Shown here one piece after another: positions 34,856 through 43,787 of a stretch of 64,000 nucleotides of DNA. The DNA is taken from assembly GCA_041859045.1 (NCBI GenBank), contig JBHELB010000033.1, forward strand, positions 1-64,000, in the 5' to 3' direction. The first letter of the stretch is position 1. Every line of letters begins with the position of its first letter. The stretch is from JBHELB01 sp041859045 (GTDB lineage Bacteria > Hydrogenedentota > Hydrogenedentia > Hydrogenedentales > SLHB01). Under the pieces are notes generated by a model, which saw only the letters and a program-made list of their open reading frames with translations, made no database searches and was not told the origin of the DNA. The translations under genes were made by a program, and so were the position numbers.

Positions 34856-36177
34856 GCTGCGGCCTTCCTTTCCCGAATGAGACTCTTTGCCACGCGAAAC
34901 TGCTGCACGAGCGGAATATTCGAAGGGCATGCATACGAGCACGACCCACATTCGAAACAGTCCATGAGATGATACTGCTTTCCCATCGCTTCGAACTCGC
35001 GCTTACGCGCAAGAAGCCCGAGCATCGAGGGATTTAAGTGCATGGGACATGCGGAAAGGCAGGTCCCACATTTGATACAGGGAAATTCGCGTCGGTTTCG
35101 ATTTCGCGCCACCTCTTCCGCGGTAAGAACGACGATTCCGGTAATGCCCTTCGTCAGCGGAAGCTCCAGCGTCGCCGCGCTAATGCCCATCATCGGACCG
35201 CCCAAAATCACCTGAGCCGCCTCGCCGGTGAATCCAGCCTGCGCCAGCGCAAATCGCAGCGGTGTTCCCAAACACGCCATAAAATTGCCCGGCTCACTCA
35301 CACCGGGACCGGTAATGGTCACAACGCGTTCGATCAGGCCTTGACTGTGCGGCAACAATGCGCCCAATTGCGCCAACGTCGCGACATTGAACACGCCCAC
35401 GCCCGCTTCAAGCGGAAGACCGCCGGAAGGCACTTCGCGGTTCAGCAAGGACTTAACAAGCATTTTCTCCGCGCCCTGCGGATACTTGGTGTGTACAACT
35501 TCAACGGAGATCGGATCGTCGGCATGAATGGCCTGACGCAAGGCATGCGCCGCATCCCGCTTGTTATCTTCCGTGCCGATAATCACGCGCTGCGCGCCGA
35601 TCGCTTTCATGATGATGCGCGCGCCCATGATCACCGCCTCTGGATACTCCAGCATGATGCGGTGGTCCGTCGTGAGGTAGGGCTCGCATTCGCAGCCGTT
35701 GATAACGACCGTATCGACCTTCTTGCCTTCAGGAAGCGCCAGCTTCACGTGCGTCGGAAAGGCTGCGCCGCCCAAACCCACCACGCCCGTCGCCTGGATG
35801 GCCTTGATCAGATCGGCCTGCGTCATCCGCTCGATATCCTGAGGCTTCCCGTATAGCACTTCCTGGCTCGCGCCGGGATAGGACTTGATGTAAATCGCGG
35901 GGACTTTGATGCCGCCAGGCGTCATGACCGTCGCAATGCGCTCGACAACGCCGGATACCGGAGCGTGCATAGGGACCGAGACAAAACCGCCCGGCTCCGC
36001 AATCGGCTCGCCGCGGACGACTTCCTGTCCCTCGCGGACGATCGCCTTGGCGGGCGCGCCCGTGTGCTGCTGCAAAGGAACGATGACCTCTGGAGGGAAG
36101 GCCATTCGGCGAATAGGCTTGAGAGCCGTCGCCTCCTTAAACTCCTGCGGGTGCACTCCATGCGCAAATGTCTTCAT
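34846..36177 (-). CDS. rnfC: Rnf electron transport complex subunit C
   Basis: RnfC is the cytoplasmic, membrane-associated subunit that reduces NAD+. The 443-residue protein has an N-terminal barrel-sandwich part (VIVPLQQHTGAPAKAIVREGQEV), the Rossmann-like NADH/FMN region VGLGGAAFPTHVKL and INGCECEPYLTTDHR, and two [4Fe-4S] motifs near the end, CIKCGTCLSACP and CFECGSCSYACP. It lies 144 bases after the PFOR gene; that gap contains a perfect hairpin. It lacks a long C-terminal repeat extension. Confidence 0.96.
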   Translation of the reverse strand: MKTFAHGVHPQEFKEATALKPIRRMAFPPEVIVPLQQHTGAPAKAIVREGQEVVRGEPIAEPGGFVSVPMHAPVSGVVERIATVMTPGGIKVPAIYIKSYPGASQEVLYGKPQDIERMTQADLIKAIQATGVVGLGGAAFPTHVKLALPEGKKVDTVVINGCECEPYLTTDHRIMLEYPEAVIMGARIIMKAIGAQRVIIGTEDNKRDAAHALRQAIHADDPISVEVVHTKYPQGAEKMLVKSLLNREVPSGGLPLEAGVGVFNVATLAQLGALLPHSQGLIERVVTITGPGVSEPGNFMACLGTPLRFALAQAGFTGEAAQVILGGPMMGISAATLELPLTKGITGIVVLTAEEVARNRNRREFPCIKCGTCLSACPMHLNPSMLGLLARKREFEAMGKQYHLMDCFECGSCSYACPSNIPLVQQFRVAKSLIRERKAAACP

Positions 36178-36267
36178 GGCATCTCCGGGCGCCGTGGCGT
36201 CTCCGGCCCACGAACTACATTAGGCCGGCCGTCTCCCCCTTGATTTTCCTTGTCGCTCTTCTGGCGT

Positions 36268-36298
36268 GCATGCAGGCCGGATTGCCCGGCCTGCATGC
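36268..36298 (-). promoter_or_regulatory. Perfect 13-bp hairpin between the PFOR gene and rnfC
   Basis: GCATGCAGGCCGG (36268-36280) pairs with CCGGCCTGCATGC (36286-36298) around a 5-base loop. On the transcript there is no following T-run, so it looks like an RNA-processing or stability element within the operon rather than a terminator. Confidence 0.65.
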
Positions 36299-36321
36299 CT
36301 CGCCGCATACAGAACATCAAG

Positions 36322-39300
36322 CTACTTGTTGAACTTTTCCGCGCGCTTGATGAGCTTATCCACGCCCTTCTCGGAACGGTCAGACGGCATGCCGGGGCGA
36401 ATCGCCGCCGCCACGCACTTTTCCGCCGCCTTCACGAGATCCTTGTAGGGCCCACCCTTCGGGTTCGTGATAAACGCCTGCTTCTTATCGTTGTAGGCGA
36501 AGATCGCCGGGTTCACCTGAATGCACTCGCCGCATGCCGAGCATAGGCTCGAATCCAGCGTGGGGGGGACATATCCCTCGCCCGCACCCGCAGGGGCTGA
36601 ACCGTTGCCGCCCGCCGAAGCCGCCTGAGGCGCGGCGGAAACACCGACCGGAGCGCTGGCCAGGTTGGCCAACTTCGCGAGACTCGCATCGCCGCCGCTG
36701 GCCAATTCCAAGAGACCCGCCGTAAGGCGCTGCATCACTTCCGCGCGCGTCTGCGTCACAATCGCGTCCACGTCGACGGTTTTCGTCACGCCCGCCAGCG
36801 AACGCAGCATCACCCAGAAGTCCTTACGCTCTTCGCAGGACTGCACAATCGTCTGCGACACGATAACGCGCGACAGGCGGTTGTTGCGATCCACCGCGAG
36901 AATGTACGGGAACTTGCCTTCGCGATCTTCCGGGGACAGTTCAATGAACTCGGCCACGTGCACCATGTCTTCGTTCCAGGTGTCGCGCGGAGCCTTCTTG
37001 AAGTGCTTGCGGAAGCGGCCTTCGGTCACCGCGAAATCGGCGAACGTCAACGGAAGCGTCATCGACTCGGGCTTGCCGTCTTCCGTCGTGTAGTTAAGGG
37101 TATACGTCGGCCAATCGCTGTCAACCGACGGATTGCCTTCGAGGTCGAAACACTCCGACGGCACCTTCCCGCGATCCGGGTCGTAGCGGAAGATCGGGTA
37201 GGCGCGCGACTCAAGCGCGATACGCGCCTGATGACGTGCCAAGTCGTCCGCGATGCCGTGTTCGGGCATGCACGGGCAGTAGACGTTGAAGAGCGCCGGA
37301 CGGCGGCTCATCAGGCCCTGGATGTAACCTTCAAGCAATTGCGTCGTATTCGCCACCGAGCCCTGCAGAATGTAGGACGTGCGGTGCGCCATGCCGATAA
37401 GGCCGATTTCCTTGCGGACTTCTTCCTTACCCTTCTGCGCCTTGCCGAACTGCGCCATGTCGCTCACCTGGCCGATAAAGCCCGAGGTGCAGGCCTGGCC
37501 GCCGGTGTTCGAGTACACCTGCGTGTCGACAATGATCACCTTGATCGGCTTGCCCGACATCATCATGCGCGACAGGTTCTGGAAACCGATGTCGTACATC
37601 GAGCCGTCGCCGCCCACGGCAACCACCGGCGGGCACAGCAGGAACTCTTCGTCCGTGAACTTGCGCCAGTCGAAGTAGCGGAAGTACTCCTCATGCTTCG
37701 CGGGGTTGTACTTCCCGGCGATCTCGAGTTCCGCCGTGCGAATGGCCTTGAAGCCTTCCGCCATCTTCGCCATGTGCCCTTCGAAGATACCCATCGCCAC
37801 CGAGGTCGAATCCTGGAACAGGTGGTTCGTCCACGGGAACGGATACGGATTGAAGGGATAGGTCGACGCCCACACCGAGGTGCACCCGGTGCTGTTGATC
37901 ATACCCATCGCCGAGCGGCCGTTGCCGGTCGCGCCATGCGTGTACTGCCACTTCAGGTGTTTCAGCTTCGCGAGGACTTGCGTCACGCGTTTGAGCCACT
38001 CGCTGTCAATCGGCGTCGTCCCCTTGTGCGCATCCAAAGCCGCGCTCAGATTCGCCAGCGTCAGGTCCTTGTCCTTCAGCGCCGTCACCGCCGCCGAAAC
38101 CGCCGACGTGTCGCTCACGTCCATCGACTCCGCCAACTTCAAGCGAATATGCCGTTCGAGACGCGCGATGAGGTCATCCAGTTCGAGCAAGTGCTTCTTC
38201 ACGCGCGGGGCCATCAACGCCGTCGCCGCGGCAGTGAACAGGTGAATCGCGGTCTTCTCGCCGCAACCTACACACGCGCCGTCGCCGCCCACGATGCTCT
38301 TGTACGCGGCCTTGTCGAGCAACAGGGTCTCAAGCGCGCCGATCCCTTCCTCCAGACTATCAATGCGCATATACTCGGGCTTCGTCGTCGGCAGATCCAA
38401 CCACAGTTCCCAATTCTTGCGGAGCGTGGCCACCGTTTCCGTCGTCTGAAGAATCGGCTGCAACGCGCCGTCTTCGCACACGCGCACGCATTCCATACAG
38501 CCTTTGCAGGTGTACGGATCGAGCGTGATCGACAGCAACGCGCCGGAACCCTTCTCTTCCTTCTCGCGAAGCCCCCAATAGGGCGTCGTCGCGGCGAAGG
38601 AGAAATCCTTCAACTGCTGATGAAAAAGGCCCAGTTCCTTCTCCAGATCGGCGCGTTCGGACTCGGCGACATTGCTGTCCGCCAAAACCATCTTGATCGC
38701 CGAGCCGATGGTGTCGCCCGTTACGGCGCACTTGCCGTTGTGCTGGTCGATCATCTCGCGCAGCTTGCGCTCCAACGTCACCACCGCACGACGCAAGAAC
38801 TTCGGCTTTTCGCCCGCGTTCTCCAGACGCTTAATGGCCGTCTCAAAGACATCGCTAATGGAGTTGACCAACCCAGGAATGGCCGAATCGGGGCAGACCG
38901 TCCAGCACGAACCGCATGCCGTACACTTATCGGCGAGCCACTCGGGGTGATAGAAACGAATCGCGGTCATATCGCGGAAAATACCCGTCGCTGCGGGAAT
39001 CAGGCTCATCCCAATGAACGGATCCGTCAGGTTGTCCCCGCCTTTTCCGCTCATGTAGAAGTTACCGGTCTGCTCCCAGAAACGGTGAATATCCGTCGTC
39101 GCCGTCTCGCTCTGCGGGGTGCGCTTGAGCATAATCGGCAGCGCAACTTCCTTGCGCGCGGGGGCATCTTCAATCGCGCTGAGGGTCTTCGTCGTGATTT
39201 CCTTGCATTCCAGGAAACCGCGGCGCACAACGCGCATATTGTCTTCGACCACGCGCGCGCCCTTACCGCCAAACTTATGCTTAAGCTGCAACTCGATCGC

Positions 39301-41280
39301 CTCGAAGAGCTTCTGATCCGACAGGTTGGCGGCCTGCATGACGTTCGACGCCGCGAAGAACGCGCCCTGGAACGCAATACCCTGCATGCGGAACTGAAGT
39401 TCGGCATCGCTGGCTTCGTCGCGGGCAATCTTGAACGCATCCAGCGCGAAGAAACGAATTTCATTCTCAATGATGATCTGCTGGAAGCGTCGTGGAATGC
39501 TCGCCCACACCGCTTCCGGAGTCTCATGGTCGGACTGCACAATGAACACGCCGCCCTTCTTCAGACCGGCCAGCGGATTCGAGTGTGCAAACACGTTGGG
39601 ATCGGGAGACAGCACCACGTCCACGTAGAAATATTCGCTGTTGACGCGAATGGGCTCCGGCGCCGCCGACAGATAGTATGTCGTCGGCTGGCCCTTCTTC
39701 TCCGAACCGTACTTGGGATTCGCCTTGATGTGGTAGCCCAGCAGGTCGAACAGCGTCATCGCCAGATTCTTACCGGTCGTGATCGCGCCCCAGCCGCCTA
39801 CGGAGTGGAAGCGGACCGTGATGCTGCCCTTGGGCATCAGGTTCGGATTTTCCGAACCGCGCACCGAAAGGTCTTTCACCTTCGGGTACTTGGCCACGAT
39901 GTCCTGCTGATGCACTTCCTGCTTGGGCGAATACGACTTGTCGCGGATGAAGTCAATCGACAGGTAGAAAACCTTCTGCTGCCGGCCTTCCGGAAGCATG
40001 TTCTCGATCGTGCCAATGAGCGCCTCGGGCTGAAGGTCGCGGCTGCCCATACCATAGCATCCCGAGTAGAGCGCGGGCAGATCGCCCGGCTTGTTGTACG
40101 TCGCGTACTCGGGGTAAGGCTTGCCCTTGGCCGACTGCGCGTTCTCGACGCAACGGCTCAGCGCCGCGCGGACTTCGCGAATCAGCGGCTGATCTTCGGC
40201 CAGCGGCTGATCCGTGCGCTCGAGCACAGCCACGCCCTTCTTGCCGCGCAGCATTTCGCCCAGCATTTCGCCCGGGAACGGCCGGAACATGGTCATATTC
40301 ACCACGCCCACCTTGAGCCCGCGCGTTTCGCGCAGGTAATCCGCCACGGCCTCCGCATTGGGCAGAAGACTACCCTGACCAACGATCACGTACTCAGCAT
40401 CATCCATGCGGTACGGCATTACCCGGTGATAACGGCGGCCGGTCAGCGCATAGAACTCGTCCATCGCCTGGTCCGTCAGCGCCGCAATATGATCGAAGAA
40501 GAACGGTCGCTGGGCGGCGACGCTCTGCATATACGAATCCTGATTCTGCACAATACCCGCCATGACCGGGTTGTCCACCGTCCACAGCTCGGGGATACGG
40601 CGGCGGGTATCGCCATAAATGATCCGCTGCGCGGGCGTCGGCGTCTCAATGATGTCGTCCGGACGGCCCAGGTACTCGGCGATCAATTCGCGTTCCGGCA
40701 GCATCAGCGATTCGATCAGGTGGGTCGTCAGGAAGCCGTCCTGACCCACGATACCGGGATTCAGCGCCAGCTCGGCGATTCGATGCGAGATGATATTCAG
40801 GTCACAGGCTTCCTGCACGTTCTTGGCCATAAGCTGGAAGAAACCCGCGTCATCGACCGCGTGATAGTCGTCGTGGCCGGCGTGAACGTTCAGCGTCGCC
40901 TTTGTAATGGCGCGGCACCCCATGTTCAGCACATAGGTCAAGCGCTTGCCAACCGCCGCATACAGCGACTCGTGCATGTACACGATACCTTGGCCCGAAG
41001 AGAAATTCGTGGCGCGAAGCCCTGTCATCGACAGGCCTGCCGTCACCGCCGCCGCCGCGTGCTCGCCTTCCGGCTCGATGAAGATCAACGGACGGTCGGA
41101 AATGTTGATATGCCCCGCGGCCGCCGCTTCCGCCCAGTACTCACCCATCTGGGTCGAGGGCGTAATCGGATATGCGCCTGCCGCGTCGCTCGACTCTCGC
41201 TCACAGCAGATCACCGCCGTGTTGCCGTCCATCGCTTCGCGGATGCCTGGATACTTCGCCTTCGTCTTCTCGTCTTTCAT
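36322..41280 (-). CDS. nifJ: Giant pyruvate:ferredoxin (flavodoxin) oxidoreductase with C-terminal ferredoxin domain
   Basis: The enzyme oxidises pyruvate with CoA to acetyl-CoA and CO2 and yields low-potential electrons. The 1652-residue chain is far longer than the usual 1170-1200. In order: N-terminal domain with GAYPITPST and TNFSSGQGIVYMHESLYA; the gamma-like domain HSVGGWGAITTGKNLA; two [4Fe-4S] motifs, CTACGSCWTVCP (about 785) and CKGCMECVRVC (about 923), separated by an enlarged insert; the TPP domain GDGACVGCGEKTA (about 1001) and GGDGSMYDIGFQN (about 1221); and, after an Ala/Gly linker, an extra ferredoxin-like domain CSACGECIQVNP (about 1578) with a distal Cys in AAEKCVAAAI. It sits between rnfB and rnfC, so its electrons probably feed Rnf. 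GAGGAC precedes the ATG. Confidence 0.93.
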   Translation of the reverse strand: MKDEKTKAKYPGIREAMDGNTAVICCERESSDAAGAYPITPSTQMGEYWAEAAAAGHINISDRPLIFIEPEGEHAAAAVTAGLSMTGLRATNFSSGQGIVYMHESLYAAVGKRLTYVLNMGCRAITKATLNVHAGHDDYHAVDDAGFFQLMAKNVQEACDLNIISHRIAELALNPGIVGQDGFLTTHLIESLMLPERELIAEYLGRPDDIIETPTPAQRIIYGDTRRRIPELWTVDNPVMAGIVQNQDSYMQSVAAQRPFFFDHIAALTDQAMDEFYALTGRRYHRVMPYRMDDAEYVIVGQGSLLPNAEAVADYLRETRGLKVGVVNMTMFRPFPGEMLGEMLRGKKGVAVLERTDQPLAEDQPLIREVRAALSRCVENAQSAKGKPYPEYATYNKPGDLPALYSGCYGMGSRDLQPEALIGTIENMLPEGRQQKVFYLSIDFIRDKSYSPKQEVHQQDIVAKYPKVKDLSVRGSENPNLMPKGSITVRFHSVGGWGAITTGKNLAMTLFDLLGYHIKANPKYGSEKKGQPTTYYLSAAPEPIRVNSEYFYVDVVLSPDPNVFAHSNPLAGLKKGGVFIVQSDHETPEAVWASIPRRFQQIIIENEIRFFALDAFKIARDEASDAELQFRMQGIAFQGAFFAASNVMQAANLSDQKLFEAIELQLKHKFGGKGARVVEDNMRVVRRGFLECKEITTKTLSAIEDAPARKEVALPIMLKRTPQSETATTDIHRFWEQTGNFYMSGKGGDNLTDPFIGMSLIPAATGIFRDMTAIRFYHPEWLADKCTACGSCWTVCPDSAIPGLVNSISDVFETAIKRLENAGEKPKFLRRAVVTLERKLREMIDQHNGKCAVTGDTIGSAIKMVLADSNVAESERADLEKELGLFHQQLKDFSFAATTPYWGLREKEEKGSGALLSITLDPYTCKGCMECVRVCEDGALQPILQTTETVATLRKNWELWLDLPTTKPEYMRIDSLEEGIGALETLLLDKAAYKSIVGGDGACVGCGEKTAIHLFTAAATALMAPRVKKHLLELDDLIARLERHIRLKLAESMDVSDTSAVSAAVTALKDKDLTLANLSAALDAHKGTTPIDSEWLKRVTQVLAKLKHLKWQYTHGATGNGRSAMGMINSTGCTSVWASTYPFNPYPFPWTNHLFQDSTSVAMGIFEGHMAKMAEGFKAIRTAELEIAGKYNPAKHEEYFRYFDWRKFTDEEFLLCPPVVAVGGDGSMYDIGFQNLSRMMMSGKPIKVIIVDTQVYSNTGGQACTSGFIGQVSDMAQFGKAQKGKEEVRKEIGLIGMAHRTSYILQGSVANTTQLLEGYIQGLMSRRPALFNVYCPCMPEHGIADDLARHQARIALESRAYPIFRYDPDRGKVPSECFDLEGNPSVDSDWPTYTLNYTTEDGKPESMTLPLTFADFAVTEGRFRKHFKKAPRDTWNEDMVHVAEFIELSPEDREGKFPYILAVDRNNRLSRVIVSQTIVQSCEERKDFWVMLRSLAGVTKTVDVDAIVTQTRAEVMQRLTAGLLELASGGDASLAKLANLASAPVGVSAAPQAASAGGNGSAPAGAGEGYVPPTLDSSLCSACGECIQVNPAIFAYNDKKQAFITNPKGGPYKDLVKAAEKCVAAAIRPGMPSDRSEKGVDKLIKRAEKFNK

Positions 41281-41389
41281 GGTCCGTCCTCATCACGGGT
41301 TGCGCACTACTGCGTCGTCAACCGGTTTACCTCGGCGCCAACAGGGCCATCGCCCCTCGAACGCTTTGAACTCCCACGCCTAACAACTC

Positions 41390-41411
41390 GGGACCCGCAG
41401 AGGCGGGTCCC
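41390..41411 (-). promoter_or_regulatory. Perfect 9-bp hairpin between rnfB and the PFOR gene
   Basis: GGGACCCGC (41390-41398) pairs with GCGGGTCCC (41403-41411) around AGAG in the 137-base gap after rnfB. No T-run follows on the transcript. It may partly attenuate or process the mRNA upstream of the PFOR gene. Confidence 0.6.
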
Positions 41412-41417
41412 TTGGAT

Positions 41418-42299
41418 TCACCTACCTACAGGCAGGGGCTCTTTGCGCAGTACCTTGCGCGCGGCAGCCCCTTTAATTACGCCTTTTGCGTCGTCTATCC
41501 ATACAATCGCCCCGGTCGGGCAGCGCTGGATAACGGCCGAAGAAGCCTGCGAATTCAGCTCATAGTTCACTACAGCCAGATTATCCTTAATGGCAATCAG
41601 ATTCGCCGGGGCATCCTGCGCGCAGCGGCCGCACCCCGTACATGCCACCTCGCACAGCGCCTCGGCCTCTTCTCCGCGCGCTTTGCTCTTACATGCCACC
41701 CACAAGCGATGACTAATCGGATGAATCGAGAACAGCTTCTTCGGGCACGCATCCACGCACGCCCCACACGAGGTGCATTTCGCCTCGTCCACCACCGGCA
41801 AGCCATACCGGCTCATCGAAATCGCACCAAAGGTGCAGGCCGTCTCGCAATCGCCCAAGCCCAGGCAACCCCATACGCAGGCCTTGCCGCCGCCCGATAC
41901 GATCACCGCCGCACGGCAAGAGGGAATGCCCTCATAGCGAGCGCGCATCCGCGCGACGTGCGTGCCGCCCGCGCAGGCCAGCCGCGCCACACGCTTTTCC
42001 TGACTGCCCGCGGCAACACCGAGGTATTCCGCGATGGCGGACACCGTCTCCCCGGAACTCACCACGCATTTCGCAGGAGCAGAGCGGCCCTCGACCAACG
42101 CCTCGGCAAACGCGCGGCAGCCCGCTTCTCCGCAAGCGCCGCAATTGGCGCGCGGCAGCATGTCTTCCACTGCGTCAATGCGAGGATCCTCGTAGACATA
42201 GAGCTTTCTATAGGCAAATGCAAGAATAGCGGCGAGCAACAGGCCAAGCGTGGCCATGAGTCCGCCCCCCACCAGAAGGGTCATTCCAATACTCTGCAT
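41418..42299 (-). CDS. rnfB: Rnf electron transport complex subunit B
   Basis: RnfB accepts electrons from ferredoxin. The 293-residue protein has an N-terminal membrane anchor (LLVGGGLMATLGLLLAAILAFAY). A Cys-rich domain follows (LPRANCGACGEAGCRAFAEAL, then a Cys near 78), as do further [4Fe-4S] motifs: the CVWGCLGLGDCETAC set, CTSCGACVDACP and CTGCGRCAQDAP. It is separated from rnfC by the PFOR gene, an uncommon order. A perfect -10 promoter lies about 140 bases upstream, and AAGGGG precedes the ATG at moderate distance. Confidence 0.95.
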   Translation of the reverse strand: MQSIGMTLLVGGGLMATLGLLLAAILAFAYRKLYVYEDPRIDAVEDMLPRANCGACGEAGCRAFAEALVEGRSAPAKCVVSSGETVSAIAEYLGVAAGSQEKRVARLACAGGTHVARMRARYEGIPSCRAAVIVSGGGKACVWGCLGLGDCETACTFGAISMSRYGLPVVDEAKCTSCGACVDACPKKLFSIHPISHRLWVACKSKARGEEAEALCEVACTGCGRCAQDAPANLIAIKDNLAVVNYELNSQASSAVIQRCPTGAIVWIDDAKGVIKGAAARKVLRKEPLPVGR

Positions 42300-42390
42300 G
42301 CCTGTAACCCCTTATGGAGCCATCAGATAACGCATAGATGGCGTCGACGCGCTCCGGCCCATGAGGCATAAAACGCCCCCGAGCCTGGAG

Positions 42391-42415
42391 CAGGTTCAAT
42401 ATCAGGAACAACCTG
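42391..42415 (-). promoter_or_regulatory. Inverted repeat in the rnfB leader
   Basis: CAGGTT (42391-42396) and AACCTG (42410-42415) form an inverted repeat in the leader, downstream of the promoter at 42446-42474. It could be an operator or a leader hairpin; I cannot name a regulator. Confidence 0.35.
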
Positions 42416-42445
42416 AAGGAAGTCATGTGTTCAAGCAGTAGCGGT

Positions 42446-42474
42446 ATTATAGACCCTTCCCCCGGCGTTTTCAA
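42446..42474 (-). promoter_or_regulatory. Strong promoter of the rnfB-PFOR-rnfCDGEA operon
   Basis: On the minus strand TTGAAA (42474-42469) and a perfect TATAAT (42451-42446) are 17 bases apart. The start would be near 42439, leaving a leader of about 140 bases before rnfB. Confidence 0.8.
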
Positions 42475-42558
42475 CCGGACTTTCCACGGTGGAAAAGGGG
42501 GAGGGCTTGATGCAACAAAAGAGGTGGGATGCGCTGTCCGCCACACTCCGAAACCCCG

Positions 42559-43761
42559 TTACATTCCCCAACGAACAGGAAATTTGCTGTAGTTTTCCAA
42601 GAAAAAAGGATCAGACCTTTGAGCCCAAGGCAGGCCGCACTCGGAAAGCAGTTTGCCTTCCTTTGTGGCAACAGAAATGACATCGGAAAGGTTATTTACT
42701 ACCGTCGCGTACGATTCGCCCACCTGCTGACGGGTGGTGAACTCCGGCGGTATCGATACAATCCGCCGGCCCGACTCGTAAGCCCCGTTGACCAGCAGAA
42801 GCCAGGCCTCGGCCTCGGCCAGCGGCATCAGCAACGGTTCGTCACTCCCCTGAACCACCTCAACGAGTCTCCGGAGCAAGGTCTCCGTGGGACACGCCTG
42901 CGCATCGGGAGGCACTTTCACTCCTGGAACCGTCACGCCTCGGTCATCACGCAACTCGGCGGCCCCCTCCGTACCCTGGATGGCCCAAGCGCGCGGGCAC
43001 GGGGTCTCGACGCAATGAGTGAGGTGAACACAAACCTCGACTCCCGAGTCCATCTCCGCGCGCAAACAGTTCGTATCCTCTCCCTCGATGTCCGCCGCGC
43101 GGTAAAGTTCCGCCTGGACCCACCGCGGGCGGGAAAACTCATGAATCTCAGGGGACGCAAGGTAACACGCCATGTTCAGCACATGGGCACAGGAGTTCAT
43201 CATGGGGCCGTCGAGTATCCACTGGTCCCCCAGACGCAGGCGTCCCGCCCAGCCACTGCGCGTATAGTAAGCGTCCGTGCGCAGCCAGCGGGCTTCCGCA
43301 CGAATGGACTGAACCTTGCCAACCGCGCCTTCGCAGAGCAGTCGTTTTAAGGTAACCACCGAAGGACGCGCCATGTCGTGGAAGCCCACCGCACAAAACC
43401 GCCCCGCCTTTTCCTGCGCACGCATAAGCTCGCGGAGCAACTGAATACACACCACCGGCGGCTTTTCCAAGAAGACATGCAGCCCGCGCTCGAAAGCGGT
43501 TTGGGCCATGGCGTAGTGAAACGGAATCGGCGTCGCGATACATACGAGGTCGAGCGTACGCTCAGCCGCCAGCATCTCGCTGTAGTCGCGATAATGACGC
43601 ACGTGGCGCGATGGGAGGAGAGATTCCGCAACGCTTCGGTCGTTGGGCTCGGCAAACGCAACGATTTCGACAAGCCCTTCCTCGACCAGGCGCAGCGCCG
43701 CGTTCTCATGGGTGCGTCCAAAACCGCCCACCCCCACCAACGCGATACGCACCCGCTCCAT
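42559..43761 (-). CDS. Gfo/Idh/MocA-family oxidoreductase
   Basis: This is an NAD(P)-dependent sugar or inositol dehydrogenase-like protein. The Rossmann fingerprint VRIALVGVGGFGRTHENAAL opens the chain, followed by IATPIPFHYAMAQTAFERGLHVFLEKPP, with the catalytic-type Lys of EKP, and the C-terminal alpha/beta domain with GPMMNSCAHVLNMACYL. I chose ATG 43761 (MERVRIALVG) because GGAAGGAG precedes it; the length is 400 residues. It follows the TAT-exported isomerase-like gene by 26 bases, a pairing common in sugar-degrading loci. The substrate is unknown. Confidence 0.88.
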   Translation of the reverse strand: MERVRIALVGVGGFGRTHENAALRLVEEGLVEIVAFAEPNDRSVAESLLPSRHVRHYRDYSEMLAAERTLDLVCIATPIPFHYAMAQTAFERGLHVFLEKPPVVCIQLLRELMRAQEKAGRFCAVGFHDMARPSVVTLKRLLCEGAVGKVQSIRAEARWLRTDAYYTRSGWAGRLRLGDQWILDGPMMNSCAHVLNMACYLASPEIHEFSRPRWVQAELYRAADIEGEDTNCLRAEMDSGVEVCVHLTHCVETPCPRAWAIQGTEGAAELRDDRGVTVPGVKVPPDAQACPTETLLRRLVEVVQGSDEPLLMPLAEAEAWLLLVNGAYESGRRIVSIPPEFTTRQQVGESYATVVNNLSDVISVATKEGKLLSECGLPWAQRSDPFFLENYSKFPVRWGM

Positions 43762-43787
43762 TACATACTCCTTCCAGGTATCGAAAG

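Noticed and set aside
36958..41565. A 1535-codon open frame opposite the PFOR gene
   Set aside because: The minus-strand frame is a full PFOR with all catalytic motifs; the plus-strand frame is Arg/His-rich shadow translation typical of GC-rich DNA.
42330..42420. TPP riboswitch upstream of rnfB
   Set aside because: A TTGAACCTG stretch recalls the TPP element, but the CUGAGA part and the paired helices are missing and rnfB has no link to thiamine.
42481..42495. TTTCCA/TGGAAA hairpin as a terminator of the Gfo/Idh/MocA gene
   Set aside because: The stem is six base pairs with a 3-base loop and no T-run; too weak to call.
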